A program made the translations under genes and the position numbers. From positions 310,001 to 374,000 of the forward strand of contig JACKNN010000002.1 of assembly GCA_024234855.1 (NCBI GenBank): DNA of 64,000 bases. The letters run 5' to 3'. Shown in pieces: positions 18,167-24,997 of this stretch. Each line of letters starts with the position of its first letter. The stretch's first letter is position 1. This stretch comes from Pseudomonadales bacterium (lineage in GTDB: Bacteria; Pseudomonadota; Gammaproteobacteria; Pseudomonadales; Halieaceae). The notes beneath the pieces are model-generated. The model did not search any database, had not been told where the DNA came from, and was given only the letters and a program-made list of their open reading frames with translations.

Positions 18167-18571
18167 TTGGAACAATTGCAATTGGATCGTCTGGTGGAAC
18201 AGCTTGAGGGTGCATTCGGGGAAGAGCTGCCCTTTTCCACTGGCGAGTTATCGCTGGGCCAGGTGGATGTGCTGCGCCAGGTATTCGGTGATGATGGCTA
18301 CCAGTCCTACCTGCAGGACCAGGTAAACCGGCAGATTATCCGGGATTTCACCATCAATGCGGTGATGCTGGGCTTCCTGCCGGAGCAGGGTGTCACCGGG
18401 ATTTCCGCCCAGGTGGCGACCAGGGAAGGTCGTGCCGCGCTATCCCTTCATATGCTGATGAGTTCGGTTGAGCAGGCCGCTGAACTGATGGGCCCACAGG
18501 AATCCGAGCCGTTACAGAAGCTGAAGCCCGGCCTCAAACTGCCACCCTATATCAAATTGATCCAGGGGTAG
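18167..18571 (+). CDS. Small hypothetical protein at the end of the chemosensory cluster
   Basis: A 134-residue protein. The frame has no ATG or GTG in a sensible position, and TTG 18167 is preceded by GGAG with 8-base spacing, so I use TTG. The N-terminal part is acidic and helical ('QLQLDRLVEQLEGAFGEELP'); the middle contains 'FTINAVMLGFLPEQGVTGIS'. There is no signal peptide or membrane helix, and I do not recognise the family. It follows the ChpC-like gene by 40 bp on the same strand and ends the run, so a role in the same system is likely but unproven. Confidence 0.65.
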   Translation: MEQLQLDRLVEQLEGAFGEELPFSTGELSLGQVDVLRQVFGDDGYQSYLQDQVNRQIIRDFTINAVMLGFLPEQGVTGISAQVATREGRAALSLHMLMSSVEQAAELMGPQESEPLQKLKPGLKLPPYIKLIQG

Positions 18572-18690
18572 GAAAAAAAATGGCAATAAAAAACGATTAA
18601 ATGATTAAAATTTGGATTTTAATTAAAAAAATGGCCCACAAAATAGAATAAATCAAACAAAGAACAAAATATGGCAAATCTGCCGTTGCT
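18572..18690. other. AT-rich intergenic patch after the chemosensory cluster
   Basis: About 110 bp directly after the last cluster gene are dominated by A and T, with runs of A on both strands, in a window that is otherwise GC-rich. No hairpin followed by a T tract is evident and no short gene is convincing. It could be a promoter or upstream activating region for the gene at 18832, a transcription end region or a nucleoid-protein binding site. Confidence 0.5.
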
Positions 18691-18831
18691 GCGCACCCCC
18701 TCCCGGACCTATAACAGAGTCGTCGCCACCCGGTGGTGACAAGGGAAGGGGAGCGCGACGTCACCTGAGTCCAGCCCCCACTGCCGGTGCAGCCAAATAA
18801 AAATTGCACCTAACGGATTGGAGAACAGGCC

Positions 18832-19167
18832 ATGTTGACGATAACCCCTACCGCAGTTATGGACATCAATCCTGGCGATCAGCTGGAAGTGTTCGCCGTG
18901 ATTGACGGCAAAAAAGTGTTCCTGCCGCCGGAGGCAAACTACGTGATGCAGGACAAGCGGGGCATCTGGTATTACAGCGCCCGCAAGCCGCGCCCGAAAG
19001 AGGGTGACTGGACGCCCAACAAAACCAGCATCGCCTGCCGGCATGACGGCGGCTATGTGCGTGCGCTGAAGACCGCGACCAAGACACCCTGGCTGGATAC
19101 CTGCCAGAGAACCATTCGCATGGTGTGCGGTCAGAAGGGCGAGTGTCGTCGTCCCGCCGATGCCTGA
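18832..19167 (+). CDS. Hypothetical protein
   Basis: A 111-residue protein with a clear start at ATG 18832 after GGAGAACAGGCC. It is rich in Lys, Arg and Pro and contains three cysteines near its end ('SIACRHDGG', 'DTCQRTIRMVCGQKGECRR' has three more), which could form disulfides or bind metal. There is no obvious signal peptide. I do not recognise the family. It stands alone between the AT-rich patch and the GGDEF-EAL gene. Confidence 0.65.
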   Translation: MLTITPTAVMDINPGDQLEVFAVIDGKKVFLPPEANYVMQDKRGIWYYSARKPRPKEGDWTPNKTSIACRHDGGYVRALKTATKTPWLDTCQRTIRMVCGQKGECRRPADA

Positions 19168-19270
19168 GACTGCCAGGGCGCTGCCTGCTGCTGCGCATGC
19201 ATGCGCGGAGGTACTGGTCGCACTGGCCTGGCAGTGACGGTTAGCTGCCCCGAGCACCGGGTGCGCTGAG

Positions 19271-19305
19271 CCAGACGGGCTTGAGCCGAGACCCGTCCGC
19301 TCTGG
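19271..19305. repeat. Imperfect inverted repeat between the small gene and the GGDEF-EAL gene
   Basis: CCAGACGGG at 19271-19279 can pair with CCCGTC at 19292-19297 and then TCTGG at 19301-19305 across a short bulge, with a 12-base loop. It lies about 100 bp after the upstream stop and is not followed by T residues. It could be a weak terminator or a regulator site. Confidence 0.35.
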
Positions 19306-19421
19306 ATTGGCGCCGGATAGTGCGGGGTATGGTGAGTTTATTGCGCATGCGAACACCGCCGTGTTAGGTTTGTTTGCACATAAACGTGGCAGCTATTACT
19401 GCCGGGGCGCGGACTCGAGAC

Positions 19422-21773
19422 ATGACCATTGCCGGTAAAATCAATGCACTCGTGCTCGTTATCACCGCGCTTTTGGGCACGATGGCAACCGGTTTTACCG
19501 CGGTGCGCGAATTCCGACTCGAGCGCGACCTGGTAGTCGACAAGACCGTGGCGCTGGTGTCCAGCCAGCCCGACCTGCAGGCAGATATTTATTTTCGCGA
19601 CATGGGAAAACTGCAGCAGACGCTGGGGCGTTTCCTGCAACCGCAGCCCGTCGCCTACGCCGTACTTTACGATACCAATGGCAGAATTCTGGCACAACGC
19701 GACCGGGTGGCCGGCGCGCTGACCGAACCGCCTCCGTTTGAACTCCTGCGCCGTGATGTCGCCGCCACAGAGACTGGGGAGCGTGTTTTCAACGGTGCGC
19801 GGGAGGCCGGTGGCCAGGGCCTGCTCAATGCCGTGCTGAGTAAAGACAGCATGATCCAGCTGACATTCCCTGTCTTTTCACTGCTCAACCCGCTGCTTGC
19901 AAACCACTCAATCGCCGATTTTGGCGCGGCGGTGATGCAACCCGATGCGGTTGCCAGCGTGTACATCGTCGGCTACCTGCAGGTGGCCGTCAGCCTCAGG
20001 TCCATCTTGCTGGGCGTTATGCCGGTTGTCGGCCCCGCCTTCCTGGTGTCCCTGTTGCTGGTGCTCCTGTCAAGTTACCTGACCCTCACCATCACCCGCC
20101 GGATCACTGCGCCTCTGTCGCGGATCGCGCGGGTGGCGGATGAGATCGCCTCGGGCAAGCTGAAAAATACCGTGCAGGTCGAGGGCAGTGGCGAGGTCAG
20201 GGAGATCGCCACCATCCTCAACGGGATTATCAGCGGCCTGAGCCACTACAAGACGCGGATGGATGTGGATCACCAGTTGCTCAGCATGAAAGTGGAAGAG
20301 CGCACATCGCAGCTGACCCGGCGCAACGCGGAACTGAACAAGGCCGTACTGGAGGTTACCGAGACCAAGGATCGGCTGAGGCAGATGGCCTATTACGACA
20401 GCCTGACCGCGCTGCCGAACCGACGCCTGTTTACCGAGCAGCTCGACCTGCTGCTGCGCCTGGCCAAGCGCAATGGCGAGACCCTCGCGCTGCTTTTCCT
20501 CGACCTTGATAATTTCAAGCGCATCAACGATTCCCTGGGGCACAGCGCCGGTGATCAACTGCTGCGGGAAGTCGGCGCACGGCTTTCCGGGTGTGTGCGC
20601 GAAAGTGACGTGGTCGCGCATTACGTGGAATCCGGCCCCCGCATCGATGTGTCGCGTCTGGGAGGAGACGAATTTACCGTGGTCCTCAACCAGATCGACT
20701 GTCCCGAGTCCGCTGGCATGGTGGCGAGGCGGCTGCTCGATGCCCTGAGCCAGCCTATCGTCATCGGTGGGCATGAACTGGTGGTCACTCCCAGTATCGG
20801 CATCGCCGTCGCCCCCGGCGACGCCAACGATGTCGACGGCCTGCTGAAGGCCGCGGATACGGCCATGTACCACGCCAAGGCGGCGGGCAAGAACAACTGC
20901 CTGTTTTATCACAGCGATATGGATGCGGCGAGCGTGGACCGCTTGCAGCTTGAATCGGATATACGCCGGGCGCTGGAACGCAACGAGTTCATACTGCACT
21001 ACCAGCCCCAGGTGGACACCCGCAACGGCACAGTGGTGGGCGCCGAAGCCCTGGTGCGCTGGGAGCACCCGGATAAGGGCATGATTCCCCCTTTCCGCTT
21101 TATCCCCCTGATGGAAGAAATGGGCTTTATTGGCGCCCTGGGCGAATGGGTCCTGCGGGAGGCCTGCCGGCAGATGAAGTCATTCGAGCAAATGGGCCTG
21201 AATTTGCCCAAGGTGGCTGTGAACGTATCCGCCCTGCAGTTCAACCCGGCCTTTATCCGCAGCGTAAAAGAGGTGTTGCACGAGACAGGGCTGGCACCCT
21301 CCAAGCTCGAGCTGGAGCTGACCGAAGGGGTGGTGATGGATGACGCCAGCTCTACCATGCAGGCACTGGCCGAACTCAAGGCGTTGGGCGTGAGCCTGTC
21401 GATTGATGATTTTGGTACCGGCTATTCCTCACTGAGCTACCTGAGCCGGTTTCCCCTCGACGAGCTCAAAATCGATCGCAGCTTTGTCACCGAGTTTGAC
21501 AAGAGCGACAACGATGCCAGCCTGGTCATCGCCATTATCGCCATGGCGCGCAGCATGAACCTGCGGCTGGTCGCCGAAGGGGTGGAAACCCACGAGCAGT
21601 ACCACTTTCTCACCAGCAATGGTGCCCATGTCATCCAGGGGTATTTGTTCAGCAAGCCGGTACCGGCAGCCGAGCTGCGGCCACTGCTGGCGCCCTGGCA
21701 CTTCATGGAGCAGATCCAGTCGATGGCGGCAGTGGTTGTGGAGGAGCCCAGGCTGGGTATATCCCGGGGCTGA
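19422..21773 (+). CDS. Membrane diguanylate cyclase/phosphodiesterase (HAMP-GGDEF-EAL)
   Basis: Predicted to make or break cyclic di-GMP at the inner membrane. From ATG 19422 the protein has 783 residues: a membrane helix near the N-terminus, an extracytoplasmic region of about 170 residues, a second helix ('AFLVSLLLVLLSSYLTLTI'), a HAMP segment ('RRITAPLSRIARVADEIASG'), a GGDEF domain with intact 'RLGGDEF', and an EAL domain with intact 'GAEALVRWEHP' and 'DDFGTGYSSLSYL'. Both catalytic signatures look functional, so the net activity cannot be read from sequence. TTG at 19374 is open in frame but less likely as a start. It is an isolated transcription unit beside the chemosensory cluster. Confidence 0.92.
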   Translation: MTIAGKINALVLVITALLGTMATGFTAVREFRLERDLVVDKTVALVSSQPDLQADIYFRDMGKLQQTLGRFLQPQPVAYAVLYDTNGRILAQRDRVAGALTEPPPFELLRRDVAATETGERVFNGAREAGGQGLLNAVLSKDSMIQLTFPVFSLLNPLLANHSIADFGAAVMQPDAVASVYIVGYLQVAVSLRSILLGVMPVVGPAFLVSLLLVLLSSYLTLTITRRITAPLSRIARVADEIASGKLKNTVQVEGSGEVREIATILNGIISGLSHYKTRMDVDHQLLSMKVEERTSQLTRRNAELNKAVLEVTETKDRLRQMAYYDSLTALPNRRLFTEQLDLLLRLAKRNGETLALLFLDLDNFKRINDSLGHSAGDQLLREVGARLSGCVRESDVVAHYVESGPRIDVSRLGGDEFTVVLNQIDCPESAGMVARRLLDALSQPIVIGGHELVVTPSIGIAVAPGDANDVDGLLKAADTAMYHAKAAGKNNCLFYHSDMDAASVDRLQLESDIRRALERNEFILHYQPQVDTRNGTVVGAEALVRWEHPDKGMIPPFRFIPLMEEMGFIGALGEWVLREACRQMKSFEQMGLNLPKVAVNVSALQFNPAFIRSVKEVLHETGLAPSKLELELTEGVVMDDASSTMQALAELKALGVSLSIDDFGTGYSSLSYLSRFPLDELKIDRSFVTEFDKSDNDASLVIAIIAMARSMNLRLVAEGVETHEQYHFLTSNGAHVIQGYLFSKPVPAAELRPLLAPWHFMEQIQSMAAVVVEEPRLGISRG

Positions 21774-21835
21774 ATCTTGCCCCCGCGGGCAGGCCGGGCT
21801 GCGCACCGCCGTTGAACCCGGCGGCGGCAGCGGGA

Positions 21836-22147
21836 CTACTCGGCCATGGTGTCGATCAGTTCGGGATTCTGCTCCAGCTCGGAGATCGTCTTTTCGAGTT
21901 GCGCGGGTGTTTCGGCGCGCACTTTTGCCGCCTCGTTCTCCATCTGGGTATCGGTCGGGGCTTTTTCCTCGAGGTTCTCGCTGTAGGTCAGGTTATTGTA
22001 ATCCTTGCACTCTGGCAGGCCGTCACCCTCGCCGCACACATCGACAACACCGCTGGGTTCCACGGTGACCCGCTCTCCCACGACCTCGGTGTTGCCGGCG
22101 CAGGCCGTCAGAACAACGCTGGCTAGTACCGCAAGTGGCAATTTCAT
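21836..22147 (-). CDS. Small lipoprotein of unknown function
   Basis: A 103-residue secreted protein. The start at ATG 22147 gives a short lipoprotein signal peptide ending in the lipobox 'LTAC' with the lipidated cysteine at residue 16. The mature part holds two cysteines close together ('VCGEGDGLPECKDY') and an acidic C-terminal helix ('AQLEKTISELEQNPELI'). A longer frame up to 22225 would bury the signal peptide and is rejected. It lies 64 bp downstream of the Cpx-like kinase gene on the same strand. Confidence 0.75.
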   Translation of the reverse strand: MKLPLAVLASVVLTACAGNTEVVGERVTVEPSGVVDVCGEGDGLPECKDYNNLTYSENLEEKAPTDTQMENEAAKVRAETPAQLEKTISELEQNPELIDTMAE

Positions 22148-22211
22148 ACTGGCAATTTCCCGTCTTTTGTCAGCGTGTATTGTGAGGCCGGCGCGGAATC
22201 TGTCAACTGGA

Positions 22212-23582
22212 TCAGGCGGTACCATTTGACCCGGGGCAGGGCAGGATGACGATCACGGCGAGCCCCTGCGCGGTATTCTCGGCCCATATCTGGCCGCCGT
22301 GCCTGCCGATGGCCCGCCGTGCGATGGCCAGCCCCATGCCGTGCCCGCCGGTGTCGCGGGTGCGGGCGGTGTCGGTCCGGTAGAACGCCTCAAATATCCT
22401 CGCCAGCTCCCTGGCGGGAACCCCGCCGCCGCAATCGCTCACCTGCACCCGGTACTCATCCCCGGTTTGTGCCAGCCTGACCTCGATGTCGGAGTCAGGC
22501 GGCGTGTGATTGAGGGCGTTGCGCAGGATATTCTCGAAGCATTTGTGTAACAGGTCGCCGGTGCTGGCGACGATTGCCTCCGGCAGATGGGTGGCCAGTG
22601 TCACCCGTTTTGACTGGGCCGCTCCCTCAAATTTTGCATCGCTGCACAGTTGTTGCAACAGCGGCACAAGATCGATGTGGTCATCGAGGGCGGTATCCGG
22701 GCCCTGGCTGTCCAGTAGCTGGCCGATAAGCTCCTCCAGGCGCTCCGTTTCGCGCTCGATGCGCGCCAGGTGGGCGCGCGTCCCCTGCGGCTGTTCCTGG
22801 GCGAGTGCCAGGGCAATGCGCAGGCGGGCCAGGGGCGAGCGCAATTCGTGTGAGACATCGCCGAGCAGCCGCTTCTGCGATTCGATCCGCTCCTGCAGTT
22901 GCTCCGCCATGCTGTTGAAGTCCCGGGCCAGTTCATCGGTTTCGTCGCCGCCGCGTTGGCGCACCTGCAGCCGCGTGTCGAGCCGGCCGTTCGCCAGTTG
23001 CCGGGAAGCCAGCTGCAGGCTCTTGATGCGCCGTGTCAGCAGGGTCGACAGCAGGTAGCAGATCGCCCCGCTGATCACCACCGCGAGGCCGATTCGCAGC
23101 CACAGGTTGCTCCCCAACAGGCCCAGTAGGCGGTGGCGCGACGGTCTGAAAACGAACACCGCGCGCAGCATGCCTGTGCCCGGGCGGTAGATTTCATGGG
23201 CGAGCAGGTGCTCGCCGCCGCTGCGCAGAAACGCCCGCCGGCGAATGCCCTGCAATTGCCGCGATACCGCTTCCACGTTGGGCGGTACCGCCCGCCCCAG
23301 CAAATCCTCGCCCCGGTTATCGAGCAGGAAGATATCCACATCGTGCTCGGTGCCGGCTGCGGTGATCGCGGCCCGCATAGCGCGGTCATCGAGGTTTTGC
23401 AGATCGTAGATCATGCGCATGACAAACCGCTGGGGCTGGCCCTGTGTTCGGTATTCCAGTTCGCCGCGATCCGGGCCGGTGTCGAAGTAATGGCTTGAGA
23501 CAAGCCAGCTGCCGAGCACGGCGATGGTGGCCAGCCAGAAACCGCTGAATATCTTGCCGAACAGGTGGAATCGCGGTGTCAT
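22212..23582 (-). CDS. CpxA-like envelope-stress sensor histidine kinase
   Basis: A 456-residue two-helix sensor kinase. Membrane helices at about 10-31 and 157-181 enclose a periplasmic domain of roughly 125 residues. HAMP, the histidine box with H245 ('GDVSHELRSPLARLRIALAL'), N box 'NILRNALNHTPPDSD', 'SDCGGGVPARE' and 'GGHGMGLAIARRAIGRHGG' follow. The G2 box has GGHGMGL, slightly different from the common GTGLGL. It starts at ATG 23582, overlapping the regulator stop as ATGA. The pairing with a CpxR-like regulator and a divergent CpxP/Spy-like gene argues for an envelope-stress circuit. Confidence 0.9.
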   Translation of the reverse strand: MTPRFHLFGKIFSGFWLATIAVLGSWLVSSHYFDTGPDRGELEYRTQGQPQRFVMRMIYDLQNLDDRAMRAAITAAGTEHDVDIFLLDNRGEDLLGRAVPPNVEAVSRQLQGIRRRAFLRSGGEHLLAHEIYRPGTGMLRAVFVFRPSRHRLLGLLGSNLWLRIGLAVVISGAICYLLSTLLTRRIKSLQLASRQLANGRLDTRLQVRQRGGDETDELARDFNSMAEQLQERIESQKRLLGDVSHELRSPLARLRIALALAQEQPQGTRAHLARIERETERLEELIGQLLDSQGPDTALDDHIDLVPLLQQLCSDAKFEGAAQSKRVTLATHLPEAIVASTGDLLHKCFENILRNALNHTPPDSDIEVRLAQTGDEYRVQVSDCGGGVPARELARIFEAFYRTDTARTRDTGGHGMGLAIARRAIGRHGGQIWAENTAQGLAVIVILPCPGSNGTA

Positions 23583-24286
23583 GCGGCGGGCGGGGTGTCC
23601 GCGCTCAGGGTGAACTGGTAGCCGCTGCCGCGCACGCTGACAATGAGGTTGTCGCCACCCGCGGCCGCCAGTTTCCGGCGCAGTTTGCTGATGTGTACGT
23701 CGATACTGCGGTCGTAGGCGGTCAGTCCGCGCCCCAACGCCTGGCGACACAGCAGTTCCTTGTCTACCACGCTGCCCGCCCGGGCCAGCAGGACCGCCAG
23801 CACATTGAACTCGGCGGACGTCAACTGCAACACTGTGCCGGCGTGCGTGGCGCGGCGCTCGGCCGTGTTGAGCCGGGTCTGGCCCGCCACCAGCTCCGCC
23901 CCCTGGAGGTCCTCGCCTGCGCCGCGGGAGCGTCGCAGTATGGCGCGCAGCCGCGCGGCCAGCTCGCGGGGATTACAGGGTTTGGGCAGGTAGTCATCAG
24001 CGCCCATTTCCAGTCCGACAATGCGGTCGGTATCCTCGCCCCGCGCCGTGAGCATCAGTACCGGCGTCGCGGTAAACTGCCTCAGGCTGCGCAGTACTTC
24101 CAGGCCCTGCAGGCCCGGCAGCATGACATCAAGCACAATGGCATCGTAGTCATTTTCGCGGCAATGGCTGACTGCGGCGGCCCCGTCGTGGACCGCGTTC
24201 GACGTGAATCCCTCCAGTTGCAGGAATTCGGCGAGCAGGCAGCACAACTCCCTGTCGTCATCGATGATCAGAATACTGGCGCTCAC
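23579..24286 (-). CDS. CpxR-like OmpR-family response regulator
   Basis: A 235-residue regulator with an N-terminal receiver (phospho-acceptor D53 in 'YDAIVLDVMLPGLQG', lysine in 'YLPKPCNPREL') and a C-terminal winged helix ('LTSAEFNVLAVLLARAG' and 'YDRSIDVHISKLRRKL'). I set the start at GTG 24286, preceded by AGGGGAG at 5-base spacing; an open extension to 24346 has no such support. It is translationally coupled to the kinase and divergent from the CpxP-like gene, whose promoter it probably controls through the CTTTACC repeats near 24378-24405. Confidence 0.92.
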   Translation of the reverse strand: MSASILIIDDDRELCCLLAEFLQLEGFTSNAVHDGAAAVSHCRENDYDAIVLDVMLPGLQGLEVLRSLRQFTATPVLMLTARGEDTDRIVGLEMGADDYLPKPCNPRELAARLRAILRRSRGAGEDLQGAELVAGQTRLNTAERRATHAGTVLQLTSAEFNVLAVLLARAGSVVDKELLCRQALGRGLTAYDRSIDVHISKLRRKLAAAGGDNLIVSVRGSGYQFTLSADTPPAA

Positions 24287-24377
24287 GGCACTCCCCTGTG
24301 GTAGCCGGTTGCCAGTGTGAATAAGCGCGCAGCCGTTGTCACCCACTGTTCACGTCCGGACACGGTTCTTAACAATT

Positions 24378-24405
24378 CTTTACCCCGCGCGCGGTCACCT
24401 TTACC
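24378..24405 (-). promoter_or_regulatory. Candidate CpxR-type operator: two CTTTACC direct repeats
   Basis: CTTTACC occurs at 24378-24384 and again at 24399-24405, exactly 21 bp apart, two turns of the helix, in the divergent region between the regulator and CpxP-like genes. The reverse strand reads GTAAA twice, the half-site of the Escherichia coli CpxR box, though the spacing is wider than in E. coli. Binding is inferred. Confidence 0.4.
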
Positions 24406-24486
24406 AGCGATTGGGTTAGCCTTGCATCTGACCGTGGCGGGAATCATCCGGCCATGGCGATCGATAACCGGGTAAGGAGAGTAGCA

Positions 24487-24954
24487 ATGACTATTTCAAT
24501 CAGGAACTGGCTGTGTGGATTTGCGCTGGCGGGCGCGGCGGCGCTGTCGGCTGCCAGCTGGGCGATGGGGCCGCCCCAGGGCATGGAGCACGATCCGGCA
24601 CGGATGCTGGCGCATATAACCAAACAGCTGGACCTTTCCGCTGAGCAACAAGCCAGTGTGGAGAGCTTGCTTACCGCGGCCAGGCAGGCCGGGGCGGCTG
24701 ATCGCCAGCGCATGCAGGAGTTACGCTCGCAGCTGAAGGGCATGCGCGATAATTTCGATGCCACACAAGCGCGCAAGGTAGCCGACGAAATCGGCCAGAT
24801 CACCGGCCGTATGGTGTACCAGGCCAGCGAAACCTGGTCGCAGGTCTACCAGCTGCTGGATGCCGGGCAAAAGGCGGAACTGGACAGCCTGATGAGCCAG
24901 CGGGAGGAACGCCGGGCCAGGCGGCGTGACGGGGGCGACAAGCCGGCTCAGTGA
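24487..24954 (+). CDS. CpxP/Spy-family periplasmic protein
   Basis: A 155-residue exported protein. Start ATG 24487 follows AAGGAGAG closely; an upstream in-frame ATG at 24454 would hide the signal peptide. A signal peptide (about 1-27, 'GAAALSAASWA') precedes a helical, basic-ended domain with the LTxxQ-like motif 'LDLSAEQQASVESLL' characteristic of Spy and CpxP. Such proteins are periplasmic chaperones or kinase inhibitors in the Cpx response. The gene is divergent from the cpxR-like gene, so feedback control is likely. The C-terminus is a cluster of Arg and Glu. Confidence 0.85.
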   Translation: MTISIRNWLCGFALAGAAALSAASWAMGPPQGMEHDPARMLAHITKQLDLSAEQQASVESLLTAARQAGAADRQRMQELRSQLKGMRDNFDATQARKVADEIGQITGRMVYQASETWSQVYQLLDAGQKAELDSLMSQREERRARRRDGGDKPAQ

Positions 24955-24997
24955 TGCCGGGCCCGCTTACCCTGGCGTTATCCTCTGCAGGTGGCTG

